A stretch of DNA of 56,093 nt from an uncultured Eubacterium sp. (lineage in GTDB: Bacteria; Bacillota; Clostridia; Lachnospirales; Lachnospiraceae), in assembly GCA_934358495.1 (NCBI GenBank), contig CAKRKO010000006.1, positions 1 to 56,093 of the forward strand, written 5' to 3'. Each line of letters opens with the position of its first letter. Within the stretch, counting starts at the first letter, position 1. This document shows, piece by piece, positions 7,846-17,262 of this stretch. The position numbers were made by a program, and so were the translations under genes. The notes beneath the pieces are model-generated. The model saw nothing but the letters and a program-made list of their open reading frames with translations. It was not told the DNA's origin and searched no databases.

Positions 7846-10218
7846 TCAGCCAGTTGTACGCTCGATTTCAAATACGCTTTCAATCTGGCGCAGCTTCTCA
7901 CTCAGCATACTCAGTTCATCTTTTCCCTTTGTGTAAAAAGAAACCACAATGGTTGCAATTCCTTTTTTACTGGTCCGTGAATTAATGGAATCAATATCAA
8001 TGCCACGCTCGGTAAAGACTTTTGAAATATCTACCAGCAGACCGGTACGGTTGTTTCCATAAATTTTGAGTTCTGCAAGGTAACGGCCATGTCCGCCATT
8101 TTCCTCCTCTGCAGCCCCCTGCTGCCATTCTGCCTCGATGAGACGCTGTCTGTCAAAATCCGGCAGCTGCATGATATTAACGCAATCCGTTCTGTGGATA
8201 GACACGCCGCGGCCTCTGGTGACAAATCCGACAATCTCGTCTCCCGGAACAGGACTGCAGCATTTGGAAAAATGTACTGCTACATCTGTCAGGCCTTTGA
8301 CGATAATACCACTTTTTTTGTGAGTCGTCCGCTCAGTTTCTGCATGTTTTTCTTTCTGTTCGGAAGCATTTTCCACAACCTGTGCATCCGTCAGTTCCTT
8401 TTTATGTTCCTTGCGGTACTCCTCCGTCATGCGGTTAACGATCTGTGACTCTTTCAGTCCTCCATGACCAACCGCTGCTAATACAGAATCCCAGTCGCGG
8501 AATCCATATTTACGCTGTACTTTTGCCTGATATTCCGGCTTATTGAGTTCACCAAAATTAATGGATTTTGCTTTACAGTAATTGTTCAACAATTCTTTTC
8601 CGCTGACAATATTTTCTTCCTTAAACTCATTGCGGAACCACTGGTTGATCTTATTTTTCGCCTGGGTACTCTTTACCAGGTTGAGCCAGTCACGACTTGG
8701 TCCCTTGGAGTTTGCTGATGTCAGAATTTCAATTCTGTCACCATTGCGGATATTATAATCAATGGTTACCAGGCGACCGTTGACCTTTGCACCGATCATC
8801 TTGTTGCCGACTGCAGAATGAATCGCATAGGCAAAATCAATTGGTGTGGATCCCTTCGGCAGGCTCTTGACGTCTCCGCTCGGTGTAAAACAGAATACAC
8901 TGTCCGCAAACAGATCCAGATCACTCTTTAGCAGGCTCATAAACTCTCTGTTGTCAGACATGTCCCGCTGCCACTCCAGAATCTGGCGCAGCCAGCTTAA
9001 TTTCTCTTCCTCACCATTGATGCTGTTTCCATTATTTGCTTCTTTGTATTTCCAATGTGCGGCAATACCATACTCCGATGTACGATGCATCTCCTCTGTG
9101 CGAATCTGAATCTCAAACGGCTGACCGGTCGGACCGATCAGTGTCGTATGCAGAGACTGATACATGTTCGGCTTCGGCATTGCAATATAATCTTTAAAAC
9201 GTCCCGGAATCGGTTTGTATTTCTCATGGATCACACCAAGTGCTGCGTAACAGTCCTTCACATCATCCACGATAATACGGATGGCAAACAGATCGTAAAT
9301 CTGATCCAACGTCTTGTTCTGGTTCACCATCTTTTTATAAATACTGAAAAAATGCTTTGCACGACCCATAACCGTTGCTTTGATGCCAGCTTCCTTCAGA
9401 CAGGCCTCCACATCAGTCATCAGTCTGTGAACATACGCATCCCTTGCTGATTTTCGAACCGCAATTTTTTCCACCAGATCATAATAAGCTTCCGGCTCCA
9501 GGTATTTCAAAGACAGATCCTCCAATTCGATCTTGATCTTGGAAATACCGAGACGCTGCGCGATTGGCGCATAGATATCCATGGTCTCACGGGCTTTTTC
9601 CTTCTGCTTCTCCGGCTTCATATATTTTAAGGTACGCATATTGTGCAGACGGTCTGCCAGCTTGATGATAATGACACGGATATCCTTTGCCATGGCAAGA
9701 AACATTTTTCGCAGGTTCTCTGCCTGCACCTCGATTTTGTCCGCATCATAGGCAATCTGCCCCAGTTTTGTAACACCGTCTACCAGCAGTGCCACTTCCG
9801 GTCCAAATACGTCCTTAATCTCCTCATCTGTCATAACGGTGTCTTCCACTACGTCATGAAGCAGTCCGGCCACGATCGTCTCTTTATCCATCTCAAGTTC
9901 TGCCAGAATAATGGCCACATACAACGGATGAATAATGTACGGTTCTCCGGATTTGCGCACCTGTGTCTTATGCGCTTCCGCAGCAATCTGATATGCTTTT
10001 TCCACCATGGAAATATCCGCTGACGGATGATACATCTGTATGATTCTGATCAGATCTTTATGCAGTTCCTCCGGGCTGACAAAATCCCTGATTGGAACGA
10101 TTGCCGAATCCAGAACTGCTGCCGGCTCAATTGACTGAAGTGCAGCTTCATCTATCTGCATTTTTGTCTGCGGTATGTTCTTTTTTTCTGAATTTATCTG
10201 TTTTTCTTTTGTTTCCAT
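7846..10218 (-). CDS. relA: Bifunctional (p)ppGpp synthetase/hydrolase
   Basis: A 790-residue long RSH enzyme controlling the stringent response. In order: HD hydrolase domain (GEPYIIHPLYVA and LLHDVVEDT), synthetase domain (YKPIPGRFKDYIAMPKPN, FEIQIRT), TGS domain (FTPSGDVKSLPKGSTPIDFAYAIH), helical and Cys-containing region (FSKCCSPVPGDEIVGFVTRGRG) and a C-terminal ACT domain. The conserved HD suggests hydrolase activity is kept. An in-frame ATG exists 60 bases upstream, but it lies above the promoter at 10240-10268, so it cannot be used; the ATG at 10218 has a GGTGGG site. The leader is then only about 15 bases. Confidence 0.95.
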   Translation of the reverse strand: METKEKQINSEKKNIPQTKMQIDEAALQSIEPAAVLDSAIVPIRDFVSPEELHKDLIRIIQMYHPSADISMVEKAYQIAAEAHKTQVRKSGEPYIIHPLYVAIILAELEMDKETIVAGLLHDVVEDTVMTDEEIKDVFGPEVALLVDGVTKLGQIAYDADKIEVQAENLRKMFLAMAKDIRVIIIKLADRLHNMRTLKYMKPEKQKEKARETMDIYAPIAQRLGISKIKIELEDLSLKYLEPEAYYDLVEKIAVRKSARDAYVHRLMTDVEACLKEAGIKATVMGRAKHFFSIYKKMVNQNKTLDQIYDLFAIRIIVDDVKDCYAALGVIHEKYKPIPGRFKDYIAMPKPNMYQSLHTTLIGPTGQPFEIQIRTEEMHRTSEYGIAAHWKYKEANNGNSINGEEEKLSWLRQILEWQRDMSDNREFMSLLKSDLDLFADSVFCFTPSGDVKSLPKGSTPIDFAYAIHSAVGNKMIGAKVNGRLVTIDYNIRNGDRIEILTSANSKGPSRDWLNLVKSTQAKNKINQWFRNEFKEENIVSGKELLNNYCKAKSINFGELNKPEYQAKVQRKYGFRDWDSVLAAVGHGGLKESQIVNRMTEEYRKEHKKELTDAQVVENASEQKEKHAETERTTHKKSGIIVKGLTDVAVHFSKCCSPVPGDEIVGFVTRGRGVSIHRTDCVNIMQLPDFDRQRLIEAEWQQGAAEEENGGHGRYLAELKIYGNNRTGLLVDISKVFTERGIDIDSINSRTSKKGIATIVVSFYTKGKDELSMLSEKLRQIESVFEIERTTG

Positions 10219-10239
10219 CTCGATCCCACCTATTCCAAC

Positions 10240-10268
10240 ATTATAATGAAATTTGTCATAAATTGCAA
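10240..10268 (-). promoter_or_regulatory. relA promoter
   Basis: TTGCAA (minus strand, 10263-10268) and TATAAT (10240-10245) with a 17-base spacer. It is close to consensus and fixes the relA start codon at 10218. Confidence 0.8.
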
Positions 10269-10388
10269 CGCTTTCCAAATGCAGATGCTGCCTGTAGCGC
10301 TGTCCACAATACCCGGACAGTAACCTGACTGTTACTTTTTAGAGTATCACACGAATCGCTAAAAAAATAGCTATTTTTTTGAATTTTC

Positions 10389-10417
10389 TTGAAAACAAGA
10401 GACTTTTCAGATACAAT
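10389..10417 (+). promoter_or_regulatory. Promoter of the cyclophilin gene
   Basis: TTGAAA at 10389-10394 and TACAAT at 10412-10417 with a 17-base spacer, about 55 bases before the ATG at 10472. It is divergent from the relA promoter. Confidence 0.7.
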
Positions 10418-10471
10418 GCATAATAGAAATGCCAATTTACTATATTTTTTGGCAATTATAAGGAGGCAATT

Positions 10472-10993
10472 ATGGCACAGAATCCAATCGTAACAATCGA
10501 AATGGAAAATGGCGATATCATCAAAGCAGAGCTTTATCCTGAAATCGCCCCAAATACAGTAAATAACTTCATCTCTCTGGTAAAAAAAGGCTTTTATGAC
10601 GGTGTCATCTTCCACCGTGTCATCAAGGGGTTCATGATCCAGGGTGGCGATCCGGAAGGAACCGGAATCGGTGGTCCTGGCTACAGCATCCACGGAGAGT
10701 TCTCCCACAATGGTTTCACAAACAATCTGAAACATACGCCGGGTGTACTTTCCATGGCTCGCACTATGATGCCAAACTCCGCAGGAAGCCAGTTCTTCAT
10801 CATGCATGCAGCTGCACCACATCTTGACGGTGAGTATGCAGGCTTTGGTAAAGTCATCGAAGGTATGGAGAATGTAAACAAGATTGCAGAGACACGCTGC
10901 GATTACAGTGATCGTCCGATGGCTCAGCAGAAAATGGCGAAAGTAACCATTGAGACTTTCGGTGTGGACTATCCGGAACCAGAGAAATGTTAA
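10472..10993 (+). CDS. Peptidyl-prolyl cis-trans isomerase, cyclophilin type
   Basis: A 173-residue single-domain cyclophilin that isomerises X-Pro bonds during protein folding. Family blocks are clear: ELYPEIAPNTVNNFISL, FHRVIKGFMIQGGDP (catalytic Arg and the F-x-x-Q pair), LSMARTMMPNSAGSQFFIM and HLDGEYAGFGKVIEGM. There is no signal peptide, so it is cytosolic. The ATG follows AAGGAGGC. Transcription should end at the unusual terminator hairpin at 11026-11197. Confidence 0.96.
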   Translation: MAQNPIVTIEMENGDIIKAELYPEIAPNTVNNFISLVKKGFYDGVIFHRVIKGFMIQGGDPEGTGIGGPGYSIHGEFSHNGFTNNLKHTPGVLSMARTMMPNSAGSQFFIMHAAAPHLDGEYAGFGKVIEGMENVNKIAETRCDYSDRPMAQQKMAKVTIETFGVDYPEPEKC

Positions 10994-11025
10994 TCGGCTA
11001 AAAATTTAATATTTTAAAATAATAC

Positions 11026-11197
11026 GAAAACGAAGAATCCTGTCAGGATAGCTAGACGTTCGACTACCTTCATTTCACTGCGGTTTCATCGCGCTCACTC
11101 CCGGCTCAATAAAAGCTGGTCGCCTACCGCTCGCGCAAAACCTTGTGAAAATCAGTCGCTCACTTAATCGCTTATCCCAACAGGATTCTTCGTTTTC
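11026..11197 (+). repeat. RS3 element copy A inside the cyclophilin terminator
   Basis: An 18-base perfect inverted repeat (11026-11043 with 11180-11197, containing AGAATCCTGT/ACAGGATTCT) flanks a core of about 136 bases. The arms look like an ordinary terminator stem followed by a T-rich tail; compare the terminator at 18726-18755, which uses AGAATCCCG. The core (GTTTCATCGCGCTC, ATAAAAGCTGGTCG, CTTAATCG) is homologous to that of copy B read in the direction of its own upstream gene. It is best explained as an element sitting in the loop of a terminator. Confidence 0.7.
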
Positions 11198-11269
11198 TTA
11201 TTCACATTATGAGAATTAATAACTTTTTATTCCATAGCACTGCGTGCCACATACGCATCTACCATTGCA

Positions 11270-11503
11270 TTCAAGTCGAACGCACGTGAGACTTGGTGCG
11301 TGATTCTGGTCAGCGAAAGCTGACATATTCTTCTCAGAATCACTGCACATCTACACTTCGTTTCGGTCGGCGCAAAACCATTGTCTCCCAGACAATGTGC
11401 GCCCTCGCGGAGCATTTATCTCAGTCGGAGATTGTACTTCCACTGAGAAAGGCTTGTTATTACTCACCACTTGCAGAAGTGGGAGTCTTCTCGACTGAGA
11501 TAA
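11270..11503. repeat. RS1 repeat, copy B (with 52-base extra hairpin segment)
   Basis: It begins TTCAAGTCGAACGCAC and ends CGACTGAGATAA. Nested pairings are visible: ACGCAC/GTGCGT, GATTCTG/CAGAATC enclosing GTCAGC-GAAA-GCTGAC, and TTATCTCAGTCG/CGACTGAGATAA enclosing the terminal small hairpin. Compared with the 182-base copy at 55792-55973 it carries 52 extra bases including CATTGTCT-CCC-AGACAATG. This looks like a structured intergenic repeat, perhaps a non-autonomous element. Confidence 0.85.
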
Positions 11504-11610
11504 AATCAACCCTGTGTTATGCATGCAACCTAATCTATCTATATAAAAAAGTATTATACATAGCCCACGGTACCATCCTGTATAAAACTATTCTATATAA
11601 AACTGAAATA

Positions 11611-11785
11611 ACAAAATCAGAGAAAGTTTCCTCAACGAACGATTAAGCGAACGACTGAGTTTTGCGAGTTTGGCGCGAGTGGAAAACGACCAGCTTTTAT
11701 CGGAGTTGAGAACGAGCGCGATAAAACCGAAGCAAAACGAGGGGAGTGAACGACTAGTGAGTGAGGAAACTTTCTCTGATTTTGT
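11611..11785 (-). repeat. RS3 element copy B inside the PAP2 gene terminator
   Basis: A 24-base perfect inverted repeat (11611-11634 with 11762-11785, containing CAGAGAAAGTTTCCTCA) flanks a core homologous to copy A in the opposite window orientation. The arms share no sequence with those of copy A. Read on the minus strand, as the terminator of the PAP2 gene ending at 11828, the core has the same orientation relative to transcription as in copy A. Confidence 0.7.
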
Positions 11786-11827
11786 TTTCACATATTAAAT
11801 TTTAACCGATATCATAAACAAATAATT

Positions 11828-12403
11828 TTAGCGATGTCTGCGTGCCCGCGCCTTATATTTTTTTTCGCCAAAGATCCAAAACAATATCAGCGCGATCAGC
11901 GTTCCAATGATCATTCCCACGAGCACATCACTCGGATAATGCACCCCCACGTATAATCTGGACAGCGATATTGCAAAGGCCAGAACCAGCGCCGGCACTC
12001 CTATTCCCTGGTTGCAGCTCTTGTAGATTATCACCGCTGACGCAAAGGACGCCGATGCATGTCCGGAAGGGAACGACCAGTCCGGCTGCGCCTCGACCAG
12101 GCACTGTAATCCCTGTACGACTTCGTATGGCCGAACCCTGGCCACATAATTTTTCAGCAGAAAATTTGTCACGCAAAGGGAACCAAGCAGCGCCAGCAAA
12201 GACAGCAGTCCTGCGCGCCTCGTTTTTTTCGGAAAAAGCAGAACAACAGACAACACAATCCACACAATTCCGGAATTACCGAGGTTTGTAATGGCGATCA
12301 CGATTGGATCCAAAGTTTCCGAACGCAGATGATTCTGAATAAACAGCAGAATCTGCCCATCCCATATATTCAATTGTTGAAGTATCGTGTCTAAAATTGC
12401 CAT
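11828..12403 (-). CDS. PAP2-family membrane phosphatase
   Basis: A 191-residue membrane protein of the PAP2/undecaprenyl-pyrophosphate phosphatase-like superfamily. The three signature blocks are present: KNYVARVRP, PSGHA and SRLYVGVHYPSD, carrying the catalytic histidines and phosphate-binding Arg/Lys. About five or six hydrophobic helices place it in the membrane, where it would dephosphorylate a lipid phosphate; the substrate is unknown. ATG at 12403 (AAAGGA upstream) is preferred over an in-frame TTG at 12412. It is probably cotranscribed behind glgB. Confidence 0.9.
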   Translation of the reverse strand: MAILDTILQQLNIWDGQILLFIQNHLRSETLDPIVIAITNLGNSGIVWIVLSVVLLFPKKTRRAGLLSLLALLGSLCVTNFLLKNYVARVRPYEVVQGLQCLVEAQPDWSFPSGHASASFASAVIIYKSCNQGIGVPALVLAFAISLSRLYVGVHYPSDVLVGMIIGTLIALILFWIFGEKKYKARARRHR

Positions 12404-12480
12404 TCTACGCAATTCCTTTCCCCTTGTATTTTAAGTCCCACTGTTCAAAAGTCGTCATCAACGGAACTCTCAATCATTCC

Positions 12481-14382
12481 TTAGAATTTAAATATTGCCA
12501 CTCCGTATGGTGGAAGTTCATAAGCAAAGGAGTACGGTCTGCCGTCACACTCTGATTTTTCTGACTGATAAACAGTTGGCCGTTCTGCACCTTCACCTCC
12601 GAATTTCGCATCATCACTATTTAGCAGCAAAGTGTATTTTTTCTTTTTTGGTACGCCTACACGATAATCCGGACGCGCCATCGGTGTAAAGTTGCATACG
12701 AACAACAGGTTGTTTCTGCCGGATTTTCCATGACGAACAAAACTGTAAATACTTCGATATCCATCATTTGGATTAATCCACTCAAATCCTTCCAGCTGAT
12801 CGTCCAGTTCGTACATAGCCGGATATTTTTTATAAATGGTCAGCAATTCTTTCACAAATGCCTGTAAGTGGCTGTGTTTTTCATCTTCCAGAAGATTCCA
12901 GTCAAGTTCGCGCTTTTCACTCCACTCCCGCAGCTGTCCGAAATCTTGTCCCATAAATAACAGTTTCTTGCCCGGATGTCCCATCATAAAAGCATATCCA
13001 GCCATCAGGTTGCGGTATTTATCAATACCAAGTCCCGGCATTTTGTTGAGCATGGAGCACTTCAGATGCACTACTTCATCATGAGAAAGCACCAGAATGT
13101 ACTTCTCACTATAATTGTAACTCATGGCAAATGTCATCTTATGATGGTTATCTTTACGGAAATACGGATCCAGTTTCATATAATCGAGAAAATCATGCAT
13201 CCATCCCATATTCCACTTATATGTGAAATTTAAACCACCATCTTCGGCTTTTCCGGTTACCATCGGCCATGCAGTGGATTCTTCTGCAATCATAATTGCT
13301 CCCGGATTTCTGCCACAAACCAGTGTATTTAAGTGGCGGAAGAACTCAATAGCCTCCAGGTTTTTATTTTCTCCATATTCGTTTGGTACCCACTGACCAG
13401 CCTCTTTGCCATAATCCAGATACAACATGGAAGCAACGGCATCCACTCGAAGTCCATCGATGTGATACTTTTCTACCCAGAGCAGTGCGGAATTCAACAG
13501 GAAGTTCTTAACTTCTGTCTTTCCATAATCAAAAATCTTTGTTCCCCAGTCCGGGTGCTCACCCTTTCTCGGATCAGCATACTCATACAGACAAGTTCCG
13601 TCAAACTCAGCCAGTCCATGTGCATCTCTCGGAAAATGAGCCGGAACCCAGTCGAGGATAACACCAATTTTGTGTTTGTGCAGATAATTTACCAGATATG
13701 CAAAGTCCTCCGGCGTTCCATAACGAGAAGTCGGCGCAAAATATCCGGTTACCTGATAGCCCCAGGAACCGTCAAAAGGATACTCGGAAATTCCCATCAG
13801 TTCTACATGGGTGTATCCCATCTCTTTCACATATTTTGTCAGTTCCACAGCCAGTTCACGGTATGTATAAAAACCGGTATCTTCATCATAGCCTGCATGA
13901 CGTTTCCAGGAACCCGGATGCACCTCATAAATTGACATCGGCTGACGGTATACATCATCTTCTTTGTGCGCTGCACGGGCTTCCATCCACTTTTCATCGG
14001 ACCATTTCAGTTTGCTGATATCCGCAACTTTTGAAGCAGTTCCCGGACGCATTTCTGCATAATTTGCATATGGATCTGCCTTATATAATTTTCTGCCATC
14101 CTGCGTCTCGATCAGATATTTGTACATATCACCGATCTTCACACCGCTGACAAACAGTTCGTAGATTCCGTTTGGCTCCAGACGTTTCATTTCATGGGAA
14201 GTCTCATTCCAGTCATTAAAGGAACCGATGACCCAGACACGCTTTGCATTCGGTGCCCAGACAGCAAAGTTAACTCCCTGCCATCTGCCTTTTTTGCATG
14301 GATGTGCCCCAAGTTTCATGTACATATCATAATGTACGCCTGCGCCGAACAGATACATATCATACTCAGAAATGTTCCCCAT
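12481..14382 (-). CDS. glgB: 1,4-alpha-glucan branching enzyme
   Basis: A 633-residue GH13 enzyme that makes alpha-1,6 branches in glycogen. An N-terminal CBM48 domain (VNFAVWAPNAKRVWVIGSFNDW) is followed by the catalytic barrel with SWGYQVTGYFAPTSRYGTPED, the nucleophile block DGLRVDAVASMLYLD, the acid/base block IAEESTAWP and the transition-state block VLSHDEVVH. The C-terminal beta domain has LLFVCNFTP. Length is normal. No other glg gene is in the window, so glycogen synthesis must be encoded elsewhere. The start has GGAGGAG. Confidence 0.97.
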   Translation of the reverse strand: MGNISEYDMYLFGAGVHYDMYMKLGAHPCKKGRWQGVNFAVWAPNAKRVWVIGSFNDWNETSHEMKRLEPNGIYELFVSGVKIGDMYKYLIETQDGRKLYKADPYANYAEMRPGTASKVADISKLKWSDEKWMEARAAHKEDDVYRQPMSIYEVHPGSWKRHAGYDEDTGFYTYRELAVELTKYVKEMGYTHVELMGISEYPFDGSWGYQVTGYFAPTSRYGTPEDFAYLVNYLHKHKIGVILDWVPAHFPRDAHGLAEFDGTCLYEYADPRKGEHPDWGTKIFDYGKTEVKNFLLNSALLWVEKYHIDGLRVDAVASMLYLDYGKEAGQWVPNEYGENKNLEAIEFFRHLNTLVCGRNPGAIMIAEESTAWPMVTGKAEDGGLNFTYKWNMGWMHDFLDYMKLDPYFRKDNHHKMTFAMSYNYSEKYILVLSHDEVVHLKCSMLNKMPGLGIDKYRNLMAGYAFMMGHPGKKLLFMGQDFGQLREWSEKRELDWNLLEDEKHSHLQAFVKELLTIYKKYPAMYELDDQLEGFEWINPNDGYRSIYSFVRHGKSGRNNLLFVCNFTPMARPDYRVGVPKKKKYTLLLNSDDAKFGGEGAERPTVYQSEKSECDGRPYSFAYELPPYGVAIFKF

Positions 14383-14408
14383 AGTGTTTCTCCTCCTTAA
14401 AAACCACT

Positions 14409-17213
14409 TTAATTCTCAAAATCCTTCTCATGAAGAATCAGATAATCGTTCTCATTATATTTCTTTGAGAAAATAGAACCGAAGGCTCTTTTGATTCCGC
14501 CACCCTCAGCGCTCTCAATTGCCTCATCCACAATATCCTTTACCTCAGCCAGCGTCGTTGCGCGCTCCAGCTTCTGGATATTGTTGATGCGGTTATACAG
14601 GGCAAGTACACCCATTTCATCAATCGTACATTCCATCTCTTTTGCATAGGATTTACCAAAATCAACCAGCTCATCGATAGTAAAGATCGGAATATCCACT
14701 TTCTCAGTAAATTTCTTTGCAAAACCAAAATCAAGCTGCATTGCCTTGCGGATTCCAGCTCTGGTGTCCTCCAGAACCACAACCATCCCCTGTGTGTTCT
14801 GCTCCATCAGCTGAGACATGCGGACTGCAGTCTCTCTGGTCAGTTCTCCTGCTTTATCAATGATCAGATAACCACCGGCAATCTTCGGAATCAGTGCTGC
14901 AAAATCTTTTTTGTTCAGTGATTCTGCGCTGATCTTTCCGATCTTGGCATCCTCATTTCCAATCTCCTGCTGAATTGCTTTGATCAGGCTTGTTGCAAAT
15001 ACGGTTTTTCCACTTCCCTCTTCCCCCTGAACCAGAATGTTTCCAGCCAGAGATGTGACGGAATTACCGATTCTTGATTTTGCGCCAAGTAAAATCTGAT
15101 GGATCTGATCTTCCATACCAGGAACAGGGAGAAAATAGGAGAATAACTCTTTCTGCTCCTCTGTCAGCTGATATTTCTGCTGATCTGCCTCGATATCTTC
15201 CGGCATTTTAATCTCCGGTAATACACCGGTATTCTGGGAAAGTGCTGCCTTTCCAACCGGGACTTCCACGTTGGCGTTTTCCATAAACATCTGTGTGGCC
15301 TGTGCAAGTGTTTTCTCAAGTTCCTCATCCGGAACCGGTTCTACAACGCGGAGAGGATCTTCTTCCTTAACTTCCGATTCAGCAGATATTGTTTCCTCTG
15401 TTGTTTCATCTGCTGTAACTTCTTCTGCTCCAACATCAGAAGATTCTTCTGTAACAATATCTTCTACTTCTTTGTCTGCAGCTTTCTGTATACGATAACT
15501 CTGTACATCCGGCATTTTTCTGGTTTCATAAGAATCTGCTGTTTCTGTTTCTTCTGCAACTGCTTCAGATACACTTTCTTCATTCTGAGCCTGTGCTGTA
15601 TCTGCAGATTCAGTCTCAGTATATGCATTTGCCTCATCTACAGGCTCTGCATTTTCATCAGAAGAAGTGCTTGCATCTTCCTCAGATTTTGGCGTTTTTT
15701 CTGTTTCTTCTGAAACTTCTTCCGTTGTCTTCTCTTTCTCGGATGCTGCCTCCAACTCAGATTCCTCTGCTTTCTCAGATGCGTTCTGAATTTCTTCTGA
15801 ATCAGCTGCGTCTTCTGCCTTTTTCTCAGTCATTGTCTGCGTTTCTGCCAATACAGTATCATCCCTCTCAGCCTCTGCAATTTCTTCTGAATCTTCGCTG
15901 TCGTCCTCTGCAAATGTCTCATCGGAAGCAAGGGTTGCCGCAACGGTCGTCTCCTCCGGTGCCGGAAGATCCTCTCCCGGTGTTGCATCCAGAATCGGGA
16001 TCAGTGTTTTCAAACGCTCCATGATCTGCCCTGCCTCGATGAGCGCATTTTCCTTCGCCATTTCCAGCTTCTTCTGCTCCGCTGCTGCAATGGCAACTTC
16101 TGCCGCACGTTTTGTCTTCTTCCAGTCTTCCAGTACCTCCTCGATACTTGCCTGTGCGGAAGCAACCTGCTCTGCAGTCTCTTCTTCAGCTGACTTTTTC
16201 TCAGATGCTTTCACCACAACCGGAATCTCTTTTTTCGGCTGTTCCGCTTTCTTCTCCTGCTCTGTCTCGCTCAGAAGCTCTTTAAAGTCTTTTTTCAGAG
16301 ATTTATCAACCTGCGCATTGATTTTTTCTGTATCAAAAGCCGGCTCTGCAGCTTCTTCATGCTCGCCGTTGAGATAAGGAATATCGCTGACGATCTTCTT
16401 GATGTTTTCCATCGTATCCGCAACGGTTTCTTTCTCTGTGGCATTCATGATCTGTTTCATGCTTTTTGCCAGTTCTTCCTCCAGGTTAGAAGTATTAAAC
16501 TTACTTGCTGTCACAGTATTTTCCGCAGATTTTACCATCTCATGGATCACATTTTTCGGCTCCGTTGTCGGTGGGATGTTAATCTCCACCATGCCTTTTT
16601 TCTCCTGAAACTGCTTGTATTTGTCCTCCTGAGATGCGGTCAGCGGCTGATACAGGCGTTTCAGATCCAGTGCTTTTTCCACATACTCGCCATCGCCAAA
16701 CCAGAGGATCAGCTCATCACAGGCTTCCACACATTTGTCACGCATCTGAGCCTGTCCGTACAAAGCAGCCAGCTCATATGCCCATTTTTCCGTATATTCA
16801 TGGTCTTTCAGATCTTCCAGAATTGTGATGCGCACCGGAAGCGGATCATCCTTCAGGCAGCTGATTTCATAAGCCAGTACATACCGCATATTGTCCTTTG
16901 GTGCAATCTCAAGAAACTCATTATAGTATTCCTCTGCTTCATCAATTTTCTTTGCTTTGATGGAAACCTCTGCCAGTTTGCTGACAATATTTCTTCCAAT
17001 CGGAGAATGGTCATAAGCCTGCAGCAATACGGTTCTGCATGCCTCATATTTTCCTGTTTTTTCATAAATCTCACCAACCATACACAACGTATTGACACTG
17101 CGTACTTTCTGCCAGTTGATGGTATCCGCCATCTCTGATGCTGTGGCATAATCGCCTGCAGCCACTAAATTCTGAAGCTGCTCAAGTTTTAACTTATACT
17201 CATACTTATCCAC
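14409..17213 (-). CDS. TPR protein with long acidic region and C-terminal P-loop domain
   Basis: A 934-residue cytosolic protein of unknown function. Residues 1-190 are helical TPR-like repeats (GEIYEKTGKYEACRTVLLQAY, AEEYYNEFLEIAPKD). Residues of about 260-640 are a low-complexity acidic region dominated by Glu, Ala, Ser and Thr. The C-terminal about 250 residues hold an AAA-like ATPase with Walker A GEEGSGKT and a Walker B-like segment (GGYLIIDKAGEL) that has Asp-Lys in place of the usual Asp-Glu. The start is GTG after GAGGTG. It stands between an AI-2E-type permease and glgB with short gaps, so it is probably in one operon with them. Confidence 0.7.
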   Translation of the reverse strand: MDKYEYKLKLEQLQNLVAAGDYATASEMADTINWQKVRSVNTLCMVGEIYEKTGKYEACRTVLLQAYDHSPIGRNIVSKLAEVSIKAKKIDEAEEYYNEFLEIAPKDNMRYVLAYEISCLKDDPLPVRITILEDLKDHEYTEKWAYELAALYGQAQMRDKCVEACDELILWFGDGEYVEKALDLKRLYQPLTASQEDKYKQFQEKKGMVEINIPPTTEPKNVIHEMVKSAENTVTASKFNTSNLEEELAKSMKQIMNATEKETVADTMENIKKIVSDIPYLNGEHEEAAEPAFDTEKINAQVDKSLKKDFKELLSETEQEKKAEQPKKEIPVVVKASEKKSAEEETAEQVASAQASIEEVLEDWKKTKRAAEVAIAAAEQKKLEMAKENALIEAGQIMERLKTLIPILDATPGEDLPAPEETTVAATLASDETFAEDDSEDSEEIAEAERDDTVLAETQTMTEKKAEDAADSEEIQNASEKAEESELEAASEKEKTTEEVSEETEKTPKSEEDASTSSDENAEPVDEANAYTETESADTAQAQNEESVSEAVAEETETADSYETRKMPDVQSYRIQKAADKEVEDIVTEESSDVGAEEVTADETTEETISAESEVKEEDPLRVVEPVPDEELEKTLAQATQMFMENANVEVPVGKAALSQNTGVLPEIKMPEDIEADQQKYQLTEEQKELFSYFLPVPGMEDQIHQILLGAKSRIGNSVTSLAGNILVQGEEGSGKTVFATSLIKAIQQEIGNEDAKIGKISAESLNKKDFAALIPKIAGGYLIIDKAGELTRETAVRMSQLMEQNTQGMVVVLEDTRAGIRKAMQLDFGFAKKFTEKVDIPIFTIDELVDFGKSYAKEMECTIDEMGVLALYNRINNIQKLERATTLAEVKDIVDEAIESAEGGGIKRAFGSIFSKKYNENDYLILHEKDFEN

Positions 17214-17262
17214 CGTTTTTCACCTCATAACTGTTATTTTTTATTGCGTTATATACAAAAGT

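Larger units (their letters stand above)
10994..11827. other. Gene-free 834-base interval filled with structured repeats
   Basis: No supported gene lies here. The interval holds RS3 copy A (11026-11197), RS1 copy B (11270-11503) and RS3 copy B (11611-11785). Short open frames inside it (for example around 11227-11646) coincide with the repeats and share peptide segments only because the repeats are alike. Confidence 0.8.

Noticed and set aside
10256..10822. A 188-codon minus-strand open frame across the cyclophilin gene.
   Set aside because: It is antisense to the cyclophilin reading frame and spans both divergent promoters.
16359..17138. A 259-codon plus-strand open frame inside the TPR gene.
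   Set aside because: It is antisense to a clearly coding gene, has no ribosome site and a composition typical of a mirror frame.
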